DNA from: Phycisphaerales bacterium
GTDB taxonomy: Bacteria > Planctomycetota > Phycisphaerae > Phycisphaerales > UBA1924
NCBI GenBank assembly: GCA_022843545.1
Contig: JALHNL010000021.1
Coordinates: 1-37,378 of the forward strand
Direction: 5' to 3'
Length of the DNA stretch: 37,378 nucleotides
This document shows positions 10,110-19,090 of the stretch, piece after piece. The position numbers were made by a program, and so were the translations under genes. Position 1 is the stretch's first letter. The number at the start of each line of letters is the position of its first letter. The notes under the pieces are model-generated. The model ran no database searches and was not told the origin of the DNA. It worked only from the letters and a program-made list of their open reading frames with translations.

Positions 10110-12530
10110 ATGCCTACCGGCCGCGAACCTCACGCCGCTGCGCACTGCGACAAGTCCTCCCCCCGGCGATCGGGCAAGGGCGACGTGTCCCTGGCGGTGC
10201 TCCCCGCGGACAAGGCCAAGCCCGCCAAGCCGCATTCCACGCGCGGCAAGTGGCGGGCTCTGGTGCTCATCCTCATCCACGTCGCCATCATCGCTCACGT
10301 GATCCAGTGGCTCCTCTCGGGCGAGCGCGGCGAGCGCAGCACGCTCTCGCCCGTTGAGCCCAGCGAGAGCATGTTCACGCTCGAGCAGGGTCTGGTCAAC
10401 GCCGGCTTCGTGATGTTCGTGCTTGCTATCGCCTCCACGTTGCTGCTCGGGCGGTTCTTCTGCGGGTGGGCGTGCCACGTGGTGGCGCTGCAGGACCTGT
10501 GCGCGTGGATGATGAAGAAGATCGGCATCCACCCCAAGCCCTGGCGATCGCGTCTGCTGGTCTGGGTGCCGCTCCTGCTCGCGCTCTACATGTTCGTCTG
10601 GCCCACGTTCCGCCGCGAGGTCGTCGCCCCGCTCATCGGCCAGCAGGTCCAGCTCCCCGACGGCCGTCAGGTCCACATCCTCACCAATGCCCAAGCCGCG
10701 TGGCTCGGAACCGTCTACCCCCTGCCCAAAGATGGCTTCCAGAGCCACTTCATCGTCGAAGATTTCTGGGCCACCTTCCCGCCGTGGTACGTCGCCATCC
10801 CTTTCCTGGGCGTCTGCGGCTTCGCCGTCGTGTACTTTCTGGGCGCCAAGGGCTTCTGCACCTACGGCTGCCCGTACGGCGGCTTCTTCGCCCCCGCCGA
10901 CGCGGTCGCGCCCGTCCGCATCCGCGTCACCGACGCGTGCGAGCACTGCGGGCACTGCACCGCCGTGTGCACCAGCAACGTGCGCGTGCACGAGGAAGTG
11001 CGCGACTTCGGAATGGTGGTGGACCCGGGGTGCATGAAGTGCATGGACTGCGTGAGCGCGTGCCCCAATGACGCGCTGTACGTGGGCCTGGGCAAGCCCG
11101 CGCTGCTGGCTAAGCCGCGCACGCCCGAGCCCGTGTGGAAGGACGCCGCCGCCAGGCGCGCCGCCCGATACGACCTCACTTGGCGCGAGGAGTTCGTCTT
11201 CGCGCTGGTCTTCCTGCTCATCCTCAACGGCTACCGGGGCATGTACGGCAACATCCCGCTGCTCATGGCCGTGGGCATCGCCGGCATCGGCACGTTCATG
11301 GTCCACAAGACCTGGCGGCTGCTCCGCGACGCCAACGTCCGCGGGCCCTTCCGCCAGTTGAAGAAGGCCGGACGCGTCACGCCGCTGGGCTGGGGCTTCG
11401 CACTCTTCACCGCCGCGCTGCTGGCGCTGGGCGCGCAGGGGCTCTACCTGAAAGTCACCGAGTGGATCGGCGCGGGCTACGACCAGTTCATCACCCCCTC
11501 CTCCGACAGGGTCTTCTCCCCCGGCTACACCCCCGAGCCCGACGACCTCCGCCGCGCACGCATCGCGATCGACTGGTACCGCCGCTCCGCCGGATTCGCC
11601 GACGGCGGCGCGGGCTTCTTCACCAGCGTGCTCATCAACCAGCGTCTCTCCTGGCTGTCCGCGGTCAGCGGCGATTACGCCGCGGCCGAGCGCCACCTCC
11701 GCGCCGCCCTCGAGCAGCAGGAGCCCGGCGCGGCGCTGGTGCTCGACCTGGTGAATCTGCGCCTGCTTCAGGGCGCGGGCACCGACCAGATCGTGCCCAC
11801 CGCCCGCCCCTGGCTTGAGCGGTGGCCCTTCGTCGCTTCCGCCAAGCGCGCGCCGAATGCCCAGACCGTGCTCGACGTGGCGCGGCTCGCCGTGCTGGGG
11901 CCCGAGGGCATCGCCGGCGCATCGCGGGCCTTTGACGCGCTGCGTTCGCTCTGGCCCGACCTGCCCTCCCGCCCCGCCGACGCGGGCCACGTGTTCCGCG
12001 TCGCGCGCGACATGGACGCCCGCGGTCGCACCCTCGACGACATCCGCGCCTTCTTCGCCGAGGTGCTCAAGGTCTATCCCCTGCTCGAGGACGTGCGCCG
12101 CGCGCTCGCGATGGAGTACGTCAACTCCGGGCGCGTCCCCGACGCCGTCGCTCTCTATCGCACCGCGCTCAAGGACCACCCCACGCACCCTGCCGTGGCG
12201 TTGAACGCCGGCGAGCTCTTCCTCGCGATGCAGCAGCCCGCCGAGGCGCTCGCGGCGATGGAGCCCGCGGTCAAGGCCCCGGAGGCCACCGCGGCGCTCT
12301 GGGAGATGTACGGGACCGCTCAGTTCTTCGCCGGTCAGGACGAGCCCGCCGCCAAGTCCATCCAGCGGGCCATCGACCTCGAGCCCAGCGCCGACCGCTA
12401 CACCAAGCTCTCCGATGTGCTCTTCAGGCTGGGGCGAGAACCCGAGTCCCGCGCCGCCCAGAAGAAGGCCGACGAGTTGCGGCAAGCTCAGCCCGTCCAA
12501 GCCGCGCCAGCCCCCGCGCCGCGCCGCTAA
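10110..12530 (+). CDS. Membrane polyferredoxin (NosR/CcoG-like) fused to TPR repeats
   Basis: 806 residues from ATG 10110 (a GTG at 10095 is possible). The first half has about five membrane segments. Two cysteine pairs flank the transmembrane core, FFCGWAC (C118, C122) and FCTYGCP (C250, C254), as in NosR/CcoG electron-transfer proteins. Two [4Fe-4S] motifs follow: C277, C280, C283, C287 (the last without the usual Pro) and C308, C311, C314, C318 (CMKCMDCVSACP). Two further membrane segments come next (about 363-400 and 430-450). The C-terminal 350 residues contain several tetratricopeptide repeats ending in AIDLEPSADRYTKLSDVLFR, which would mediate protein contacts. The electron donor and acceptor are unknown, and no nos or cco genes are nearby. 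Confidence 0.85.
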   Translation: MPTGREPHAAAHCDKSSPRRSGKGDVSLAVLPADKAKPAKPHSTRGKWRALVLILIHVAIIAHVIQWLLSGERGERSTLSPVEPSESMFTLEQGLVNAGFVMFVLAIASTLLLGRFFCGWACHVVALQDLCAWMMKKIGIHPKPWRSRLLVWVPLLLALYMFVWPTFRREVVAPLIGQQVQLPDGRQVHILTNAQAAWLGTVYPLPKDGFQSHFIVEDFWATFPPWYVAIPFLGVCGFAVVYFLGAKGFCTYGCPYGGFFAPADAVAPVRIRVTDACEHCGHCTAVCTSNVRVHEEVRDFGMVVDPGCMKCMDCVSACPNDALYVGLGKPALLAKPRTPEPVWKDAAARRAARYDLTWREEFVFALVFLLILNGYRGMYGNIPLLMAVGIAGIGTFMVHKTWRLLRDANVRGPFRQLKKAGRVTPLGWGFALFTAALLALGAQGLYLKVTEWIGAGYDQFITPSSDRVFSPGYTPEPDDLRRARIAIDWYRRSAGFADGGAGFFTSVLINQRLSWLSAVSGDYAAAERHLRAALEQQEPGAALVLDLVNLRLLQGAGTDQIVPTARPWLERWPFVASAKRAPNAQTVLDVARLAVLGPEGIAGASRAFDALRSLWPDLPSRPADAGHVFRVARDMDARGRTLDDIRAFFAEVLKVYPLLEDVRRALAMEYVNSGRVPDAVALYRTALKDHPTHPAVALNAGELFLAMQQPAEALAAMEPAVKAPEATAALWEMYGTAQFFAGQDEPAAKSIQRAIDLEPSADRYTKLSDVLFRLGREPESRAAQKKADELRQAQPVQAAPAPAPRR

Positions 12531-12709
12531 CTTCACCCGAATTGCCCATCTTCACCCCGTATTTGCTGGCCCCGATCCGCGATCTGGATTAACCTCCAGT
12601 GTCTCAGAAGCCAACCGCGTGTCCCCGCGGATTTGGTCTTATCGGGGGAACCCGGGGGGGTGCCCGGGACGAATCTGACTGCGTCCCTTTTCGCCAACCG
12701 GAGCCCACC

Positions 12710-14308
12710 ATGACCCGTGCCGTCGTTCGTTCCGCTATCGCCACCCTCGTGCTTTCCGCGGGTGCGTCCGCCCAGTCGCTCGACCTGGGCAATCTCGAGA
12801 ACACCATCTCCGCCGGGCTGTCAAGCCCCGTCTTCATGGCCAACGCGCCGGGCGACCCCGTGACGCGCCTGTTCGTCGTCAATCAGCCCGGCACCATCAG
12901 CCTCGCGATCAACGGCACCGTGCAGGCCACACCGTTCCTCAACCTCGCCAGCCTCGCCACCACCACCCTCCGCGTGGTGGGCCAGACGGGCACCGGCGTC
13001 TCCCGCGGCAGCGAGCAGGGCCTGCTCAGCGTTGCCTTCGACCCCGACTACAACACCCCCGGCGCGCTCAACAACGGGTACTTCTACGTCTACTACATCG
13101 CCCCGCGCGGCTCGACCTTCCTCAGCAGCGGCGTCACCTTCGACCGCGGCCGCACCATCGTCGCCCGCATCCGTCGCAGCAGCGTGAACCCCGACGTCGC
13201 CGACCTCTCCACCTTCGCCGTCATCATGCAGTTCGACCAGCCCGCCAGCAATCACAACGGCGGGTGCATGTACTTCGGGCCCGACGGCATGCTGTACATC
13301 GGCACCGGCGACGGCGGCGGAGCCAACGACAACGCCGGCGCCACCAACAACGCCCTCAACCCCGCGCTGTTGCTCGGTAAACTGCTCCGCATCGACCCTC
13401 GCCTGCAAACCGGCGACAACGCCCTCACCCACACCTACCGCATCCCCGCCGGCAATCCCACCTCCTGGCCCGACTCCTCGGGCAACCCCGTCGCCGGCGC
13501 CCGCCTCGAGTCCTACGCCAAGGGCCTCCGCAATCCCTGGAGGTTCTCCTTTGACCGTCTCGGCGCCATCATCGGCGATCCCAACCGCTCGGACCTTTAC
13601 ATCGCCGACGTCGGTCAGGATGTCTGGGAGGAGATCAACTTTGTGCAGGGCGTCGGCGCGCCCGGCTTGAACTACGGCTGGCGCACCAAGGAGGGCTTCG
13701 CCACCACCGGCCTCTCCGGCGGCACCCAGAACACCACCGTGAACCTCACCGACCCGATCTACGTCTACTCCCACGGGTCCGGCGCGCTCCAAGGCTTCTC
13801 CGTCACCGGCGGCTTCGTCTACCGCGGAACCCGCATCCCCGGCTGGCGCGGACGCTACTTCTTCGCCGACTACGTCACCAACCGCATCTGGTCGGCGCGC
13901 GTTGATCGCTCCGTGATCCCGGCGGTCTGGACCGACTTCCAGGACATGACCGCGATGTTCAACACCACCACCGGCGGGTCGGTCGCCCCCAACCCCTCGA
14001 GCATCGCCTCCTTCAACGAGGACAACGCCGGCGAGATGTACATCGTCCAGCTCAACGGGCGCGTCCGCAAGATCGTCCCCTCGGCTCTGTCCCTGGGCCT
14101 CAGCCTCGCCGACGTCGCCCAGATCGGCGGCGCGCCCGGGCCCGACAACCAGCGCACCGTGGATGACATCATCACCTTCGTCAACGCCTACTCCGACGGC
14201 GAACTGGTCCCCGCCGACGTCACCGACATCGGCGACACCGGCGCCGGCCCCGACAATCAGCTCACCGTGGACGACATCATCGCCTTCGTCAACGCCTTCA
14301 GCGCCTGA
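12710..14308 (+). CDS. Secreted PQQ-type glucose/sorbosone dehydrogenase-like protein with dockerin-like tail
   Basis: 532 residues. The ATG at 12710 is chosen because it opens a signal peptide (MTRAVVRSAIATLVLSAGAS, cleavage near AQS). The body is a six-bladed beta-propeller of the soluble glucose/L-sorbosone dehydrogenase family. Diagnostic motifs are NHNGGCMYFGPDG, LYIGTGDGG, KGLRNPWRFSFDRLG, DVGQDVWEEIN and LNYGWRTKEG. The last about 70 residues hold two copies of a calcium-loop-like repeat (GPDNQRTVDDIITFVNA and GPDNQLTVDDIIAFVNA), resembling the dockerin-type C-terminal anchors seen in Phycisphaerales exported proteins. The tail probably binds a cell-surface or extracellular partner. 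The sugar substrate cannot be deduced. A terminator lies 28 bp after the stop. Confidence 0.9.
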   Translation: MTRAVVRSAIATLVLSAGASAQSLDLGNLENTISAGLSSPVFMANAPGDPVTRLFVVNQPGTISLAINGTVQATPFLNLASLATTTLRVVGQTGTGVSRGSEQGLLSVAFDPDYNTPGALNNGYFYVYYIAPRGSTFLSSGVTFDRGRTIVARIRRSSVNPDVADLSTFAVIMQFDQPASNHNGGCMYFGPDGMLYIGTGDGGGANDNAGATNNALNPALLLGKLLRIDPRLQTGDNALTHTYRIPAGNPTSWPDSSGNPVAGARLESYAKGLRNPWRFSFDRLGAIIGDPNRSDLYIADVGQDVWEEINFVQGVGAPGLNYGWRTKEGFATTGLSGGTQNTTVNLTDPIYVYSHGSGALQGFSVTGGFVYRGTRIPGWRGRYFFADYVTNRIWSARVDRSVIPAVWTDFQDMTAMFNTTTGGSVAPNPSSIASFNEDNAGEMYIVQLNGRVRKIVPSALSLGLSLADVAQIGGAPGPDNQRTVDDIITFVNAYSDGELVPADVTDIGDTGAGPDNQLTVDDIIAFVNAFSA

Positions 14309-14336
14309 CCCGGCCCGTCCGTCCTTCGCCCTTGCT

Positions 14337-14364
14337 CAAGAGCCCGGCCCGCGCCGGGCTCTTG
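14337..14364 (+). terminator. Hairpin terminator after the sugar dehydrogenase
   Basis: A perfect 12-bp stem, CAAGAGCCCGGC with GCCGGGCTCTTG, joined by a 4-nt loop. It lies between the dehydrogenase stop (14308) and the ABC transporter start (14407). The stem is clear; the U-tract after it is short. Confidence 0.75.
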
Positions 14365-14406
14365 TCATTCCCGACGCGCCAGCCCCGATCACACTACCAT
14401 CGATCC

Positions 14407-16455
14407 ATGGACTCCTCGGGCCCGCCCGTGCGCGGGACCAGCAAGCAGCGGTATCTTCGCTTCCTCACCGAGCGCAAGGCCGAAGAGCGCACCCCCGCGC
14501 CAAAGCCCGCGCGGGGCTCGGCCCAGCGCGACCCCGCGCCCGCCAAACGCGACTGGGCCGCCGAGCCCGGCCCCGGCAAACGCCGCGCGCACCGCGGGCT
14601 GTGGCAGCTCCTGGGCCCCTTCCTGGGCCTGCTCCGCCCTCACCGCGGCAAGATCGCCCTCGCCCTCACCACGCTCACCATCACCACGCTGCTCGCGCTG
14701 GCGATGCCCCTGAGCACCAAGATCGTCTTTGACTACATCCTGCTCCCCACGCCCGGCCCCGCCGGCATCCCCGACTGGACGGGCCTGCCCCGCGATCCTC
14801 ACGCACTCCTCTGGATCGTCGGCGCCGCGCTCGTCGCCATCGCCGTCTTCAACGCCCTCATCGGCACCGCCGGCCGATACCAGATGACCCGCGTCTCTCA
14901 TCTGGTCCGCGTCACCGTCCGCCGCCGGCTCTTTGATCATCTCGGCACGCTCCCTCTGCACTCCCTCGCCCGCCTCAAGTCCGGCGGCGTCAGCAGCATC
15001 CTGCGCGAAGACGCCGGGCTCGTCGGCGAGATGCTCTTCTCCGTCGTCTACAACCCTCTGCGGGCGGTCATCACCTTCGTCGGCGGCCTCGCCGCACTGG
15101 CGATCATCGATTGGCGCATGCTCCTGGGCGGGCTGCTGCTCATCCCCGCCGTCTACTTCACCCACCGCACCTGGATCGGACGCATCCGCCCGCTCCACCG
15201 CTCCATCAAGCAGAATCGTCAGCACGGCGACGCCCACGCCACCGAGGCCTTCGCCGGCATCCGCGTCGTCCGCTCCTTCGACCGCTCCAAGGGCGAGTCG
15301 CAGCGCTTCGTGGGCACCACCCACCTCATGACCCGCCAGGAGATGCTCGTCTGGTTCTGGTCGCGCGCCATCGAGACCCTCTGGGTCGTGCTCATCCCCG
15401 TCGCCTCCGCCGCGGTCCTGGTCTACGGCGGGCACATGGTGCTGCAGGGCAAACTCACCATCGGCGACGTCGCCGCCTTCAGCACCTACCTGCTCATGCT
15501 CCTGGGCCCGCTCGAGGTGCTCGTGAACACCGCCGCCTCGCTGCAGAACGGGCTCGCCGCGTGGGACCGCTGCCTCGACATCTTCGCCGAGCGACCAGAA
15601 CTCACCGATCCCGATCCCGCGCCCTCCGTCCCCGCCCCAAGCGCCCACGACCCTCAGCCGGCCTCGCCCCAGTCCGTGCACAAGTCCACCATCGCCGGGC
15701 GAGTCACCCTGCGCGGCGTCTCGTTCACCTATCCGGGCCACGCCGAGCCCGTGCTGCAAGAGATCGAGCTCGACGCCCCCGCCGGCAAGACCATCGCGCT
15801 GGTCGGCCCCAGCGGATCGGGCAAGACCACGCTCTGCAACCTCGTCGCCCGCTTCTTCGACCCCACCCGCGGAGTCATCGAGCTTGACGGCACAAACCTC
15901 CGCGACATCGACGTCGCCTCTTATCGCCGGCTGCTGGGCATCGTCGAGCAGGATGTCTTCCTCTTCGACGGCACAGTGGGCGAGAACATCGCCTACGCCA
16001 GCCGCGACGCCACTCCCGACATGATCGCCCGCGCCGCCAGAGCCGCCAACGCCTCCGAGTTCATCGACAAGCTCGAACGCGGCTACGACACCGTCATCGG
16101 CGAGCGCGGCGTCCGCCTCTCGGGCGGGCAGAAGCAGCGCATCGCCATCGCCCGCGCCCTGCTGGCCGATCCCCGCATCCTCATCCTCGACGAGGCCACC
16201 AGCAACCTCGACACCGAGAGCGAGCGCCTTATCCAGGCCAGCCTCGCCGCGCTCATGAAGGGCCGCACCTGCTTCGTCATCGCCCACCGCCTCTCCACCA
16301 TCCGCCACGCCGACCGGATCGTGGTGTTGGAACGCGGCCGGATCGTCGAGAGCGGCTCGCACGAGGAGCTGCTCGCCCGCGAAGGGCGCTACTTCGACAT
16401 GGTTCAGGCCCAGATCCACTCCTCGCAGGACTACGCCGGCCGGCCCAAAGCGTGA
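14407..16455 (+). CDS. ABC exporter, fused membrane and ATPase domains (MsbA-like)
   Basis: 682 residues, ATG at 14407. A basic, proline-rich N-terminus of about 65 residues precedes a six-helix membrane domain (to about residue 390). The nucleotide-binding domain follows, with Walker A GPSGSGKTTL near residue 468, signature LSGGQKQRIA near 570, Walker B ILILDEATSNLD near 593 and the H-loop IAHRLSTIRHADR. A proline/alanine/serine-rich linker joins the two halves. The half-transporter must act as a dimer. This architecture is shared by lipid A flippases, peptide and drug exporters, so the substrate is undetermined. The long basic leader is an unusual addition. It is 46 bp upstream of the M32 peptidase gene. 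Confidence 0.93.
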   Translation: MDSSGPPVRGTSKQRYLRFLTERKAEERTPAPKPARGSAQRDPAPAKRDWAAEPGPGKRRAHRGLWQLLGPFLGLLRPHRGKIALALTTLTITTLLALAMPLSTKIVFDYILLPTPGPAGIPDWTGLPRDPHALLWIVGAALVAIAVFNALIGTAGRYQMTRVSHLVRVTVRRRLFDHLGTLPLHSLARLKSGGVSSILREDAGLVGEMLFSVVYNPLRAVITFVGGLAALAIIDWRMLLGGLLLIPAVYFTHRTWIGRIRPLHRSIKQNRQHGDAHATEAFAGIRVVRSFDRSKGESQRFVGTTHLMTRQEMLVWFWSRAIETLWVVLIPVASAAVLVYGGHMVLQGKLTIGDVAAFSTYLLMLLGPLEVLVNTAASLQNGLAAWDRCLDIFAERPELTDPDPAPSVPAPSAHDPQPASPQSVHKSTIAGRVTLRGVSFTYPGHAEPVLQEIELDAPAGKTIALVGPSGSGKTTLCNLVARFFDPTRGVIELDGTNLRDIDVASYRRLLGIVEQDVFLFDGTVGENIAYASRDATPDMIARAARAANASEFIDKLERGYDTVIGERGVRLSGGQKQRIAIARALLADPRILILDEATSNLDTESERLIQASLAALMKGRTCFVIAHRLSTIRHADRIVVLERGRIVESGSHEELLAREGRYFDMVQAQIHSSQDYAGRPKA

Positions 16456-16501
16456 ACCCGCCTCAACACCGGGCCTTTCCCGTCCAACCTACCCTCCGCC
16501 C

Positions 16502-18010
16502 ATGTCAACCGCCTTCTCCGAACTGGTCAGCAAGATCACCGAAGCGCAGACCCTGGGCTCCATCGGCTCGCTCTTGAGCTGGGACCAGGAGACCTACATG
16601 CCCGCCGCCGCCGCGGGGTTCCGCGCCTCGCAGACCTCGCTCATCGCCGCGATGGCCCACGAGCGCCGCACCAGCGCCCGCATCGGCGAACTGCTCGCGG
16701 CCTGCGAGAGTGACAAGGCCCTGCTCGCCGACGCCGCCGTCGCCGCCGACGTGCGCGAGATGCGCCGCGACTACGACCTGGCCACCAAACTCCCCACCGA
16801 CCTTGTCGCCCGCCTCGCCAAGATCACCAGCGAGGCCCAGGAAGTGTGGAAAGAGGCCCGCGCCAAGAGCGATTTCGAGCACTTCCGCCCCACGCTCCAG
16901 AAGGTCATCGACCTCACCCGCGAGAAGGCCCTCTGCATCGGCTCGCCCACCGGCGAGCCCTACGACGCCCTGCTCGACGAGTACGAGCCCGGCATGACCG
17001 CCGCCCGCGTCGAGGCCATCTTCACCCCGCTCCGCGCCCGCCTCAGCGCCCTGGTCGCCCAGGTCTGCTCCAGCAAGCACCAGCTCGACGCTTCGGTCCT
17101 CAAGAAAAAGGTCCCCGTTGATCAGCAGCAGGCCTTTGGGCTCGAAGTCCTCAAGGCCATGGGCTTCGACCTCCACGCCGGACGCCTCGACGTCACCACC
17201 CACCCCTTCTGCTCCGGCATGGCCCCGGGCGACACCCGCCTCACCACCCGCTACACCAGCGAGTCCATCCTCGAGCCGCTCTACGGCACCATGCACGAAG
17301 GCGGGCACGGGCTCTACGAGCAGGGCCTCCCCAAGAGCGACCGCTACGGCCGCCCCAGCGCCGAGGCCGTCAGCCTGGGCATGCACGAGAGCCAGTCGCG
17401 CCTGTGGGAGAACTTCGTTGGGCGCAGCCGCGCCTTCTGGACATGGGCCCTGCCCACCGCCAAGCGCTGCTGCCCGCCGCACTTCGACGCCGTCACACTC
17501 GATCAGGTCTACGCCGCCGCCAACGTAGTGCAGCGCTCGTTCATCCGCGTCGAGGCCGACGAAGCCACGTACAACCTCCACATCATGCTCCGCTTCGGGC
17601 TTGAGCGCGCCATCATGAACGGCGACCTGGCCCTCAAGGACCTGCCCGGCGAGTGGAACAAGCAGTTCAAGTCTCTCCTGGGCGTCGACGTGCCCGACGA
17701 CCGCCGCGGCTGCCTCCAGGACGTTCACTGGTCCTTCGGCCTCATCGGCTACTTCCCCACGTACACCCTGGGCAACCTCTACGCGGCCCAGTTCTGGGAG
17801 GCCGCCCAGCGAGCCATGCCCGACATGCTCTCCAAGATGGAGCGCGGCGACCTCTCCGGCCTGCTCAACTGGCTCCGCTCCAACATCCACGCCCACGGCC
17901 GCCGCTACCGCGCCGAAGAACTCTGCCAGCGCGTCACGGGCCAGCCCCTCAGCGCCGATCCGCTCATGCGCCACCTTGAGGGCAAACTCAAGCCGCTGTA
18001 CAAGATCTGA
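16502..18010 (+). CDS. Carboxypeptidase Taq, M32 metallopeptidase
   Basis: 502 residues, ATG at 16502, the usual family length. This cytoplasmic zinc (or cobalt) enzyme trims residues from the C-terminus of peptides. The metal site HEGGH is at residues 265-269, followed by the family signature HESQSRLWEN, which supplies the third ligand. Other family blocks are TSEAQEVWKEA, EPYDALLDEYEPGM and FSGLIGYFPTYTLGNLYAAQ-like text near the end (SFGLIGYFPTYTLGNLYAAQ). All catalytic residues are intact. The stop is 27 bp from the stop of the convergent ExbD gene. Confidence 0.95.
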   Translation: MSTAFSELVSKITEAQTLGSIGSLLSWDQETYMPAAAAGFRASQTSLIAAMAHERRTSARIGELLAACESDKALLADAAVAADVREMRRDYDLATKLPTDLVARLAKITSEAQEVWKEARAKSDFEHFRPTLQKVIDLTREKALCIGSPTGEPYDALLDEYEPGMTAARVEAIFTPLRARLSALVAQVCSSKHQLDASVLKKKVPVDQQQAFGLEVLKAMGFDLHAGRLDVTTHPFCSGMAPGDTRLTTRYTSESILEPLYGTMHEGGHGLYEQGLPKSDRYGRPSAEAVSLGMHESQSRLWENFVGRSRAFWTWALPTAKRCCPPHFDAVTLDQVYAAANVVQRSFIRVEADEATYNLHIMLRFGLERAIMNGDLALKDLPGEWNKQFKSLLGVDVPDDRRGCLQDVHWSFGLIGYFPTYTLGNLYAAQFWEAAQRAMPDMLSKMERGDLSGLLNWLRSNIHAHGRRYRAEELCQRVTGQPLSADPLMRHLEGKLKPLYKI

Positions 18011-18037
18011 TCCGCCCCGGCGCCCAGCCCCGCCGCC

Positions 18038-18553
18038 TCACCCCTTCGGCGCCAGCCCCACGCGGACGATCCCCAGCCGCTGCGCCGCTTCGTGCAGCCG
18101 CACCACGTCCTGGTAAGGCACCTCCGGCGCGGGCCGCAGGAGCAGCTCCAGCCGATCAGCCAGTTGCTCGCGCGGGATGTCCTTCACGAGTTCCGCCAGC
18201 GACGCCTCCGCCGCCGCAAGCGTCGCGTCGGCCAGCCCCGGTCCGCTCACCAGCGTCGCGCCGCCCTCCACGCGAAGCGAAAGTTCGTGCCTGATCACCA
18301 CCGCCGCCGGTCGCGGCTGATCCTCGCCCGCCCCCTCGGGCTTGGGCGCCGGCTGCGCGATGGGCACCAGCGCCCGCAAAAACCACTCTGGCCCCACAAA
18401 CGCCGCGCTCGCCATGAAGAACACCAGGATCACCATCACCACGTCCACCATGGGCGTCATGTTGGGCCCAAAGTGCAGCGAGCGCGTGTGCAGCGCGCCG
18501 CGCCGCCTGAAGCCGCGCCCGCCCTTCGACATGCCCGCGCCAAAGTCGCTCAT
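18038..18553 (-). CDS. exbD: ExbD/TolR-type biopolymer transport protein (second copy)
   Basis: 171 residues. The start ATG at 18553 overlaps the stop of the upstream ExbD gene in an ATGA arrangement, which decides it against the longer frame starting at 18604. A short basic N-terminus, FRRRGALHTRSLHFGPN, leads into the single membrane helix MTPMVDVVMVILVFFMAS, which carries the conserved Asp needed for proton coupling. The rest is a periplasmic domain ending in VVRLHEAAQRLGIVRVGLA, as in ExbD/TolR. With ExbB it would form a proton-motive-force-driven motor in the inner membrane. It is the last gene of the operon, convergent with the carboxypeptidase. Confidence 0.9.
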   Translation of the reverse strand: MSDFGAGMSKGGRGFRRRGALHTRSLHFGPNMTPMVDVVMVILVFFMASAAFVGPEWFLRALVPIAQPAPKPEGAGEDQPRPAAVVIRHELSLRVEGGATLVSGPGLADATLAAAEASLAELVKDIPREQLADRLELLLRPAPEVPYQDVVRLHEAAQRLGIVRVGLAPKG

Positions 18554-19020
18554 CCCGCCCGCTCCGTCACCAGTTGAACGCTGGGCACCTTCAGTTCCTG
18601 GCACGCGCGAACCACCGGCTCGATGAGCCCGAACGGCGCGGCCCGGTCGGCCCGAACCTGCACCGGCGGCGCGCCCGGGTCCCCCGGGTTGTCCGCCGGC
18701 AGACGCGCCAGCAGAGCCGCCTTCAGCGCCGCCTCATCCGCCACCGTCTTGCCGTCCACCAGCACCCGCGCCGCCATCGCCGGGCCGAACGCGTCCGCCG
18801 CCCGCTCACCCGGACGCAGAGGCGCGATCTCCACCACGATCAGCCGCGACACCGCGTCCGCCGTCCCCACCGCCGACGCCGGCAGCCGCACGCCCGCCCC
18901 CCGATCGTGCGCCAGTTTGCCCACGATCAGGAAGAACACGATCAGGCACATGACCACGTCGATCAACGGCGTCACGTTGATCGCTTCATGCTCGGGCGGG
19001 TTGAGACGGCGAAATCGCAT
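18550..19020 (-). CDS. exbD: ExbD/TolR-type biopolymer transport protein (first copy)
   Basis: 156 residues, start ATG at 19020. The N-terminus is typical of ExbD: a short Arg-rich cytoplasmic segment (MRFRRLNPPEHEAINVTPL), then the membrane helix IDVVMCLIVFFLIVGKL with the proton-coupling Asp right at its start. The periplasmic domain ends PVVRACQELKVPSVQLVTE. It differs markedly from the second ExbD, so the two may form a heteromeric complex or serve different partners. It overlaps the downstream ExbD by 4 bp and follows ExbB by 70 bp, a gap that holds a small direct repeat. Confidence 0.9.
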   Translation of the reverse strand: MRFRRLNPPEHEAINVTPLIDVVMCLIVFFLIVGKLAHDRGAGVRLPASAVGTADAVSRLIVVEIAPLRPGERAADAFGPAMAARVLVDGKTVADEAALKAALLARLPADNPGDPGAPPVQVRADRAAPFGLIEPVVRACQELKVPSVQLVTERAG

Positions 19021-19034
19021 GGGGCGCGGGTGGA

Positions 19035-19065
19035 GAGTGCTGAGCGATGAGTGCTGAGTGCTGAG
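19035..19065. repeat. Short direct repeat between exbB and exbD
   Basis: GAGTGCTGAG occurs at 19035-19044 and 19049-19058, separated by CGAT, and a further TGCTGAG follows at 19059-19065. It fills most of the gap between two genes of one operon. Meaning unknown; it may be a dispersed intergenic repeat or a slippage product. Confidence 0.6.
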
Positions 19066-19090
19066 GTAAAGAAGAGAGGTCCGCGGTTGG

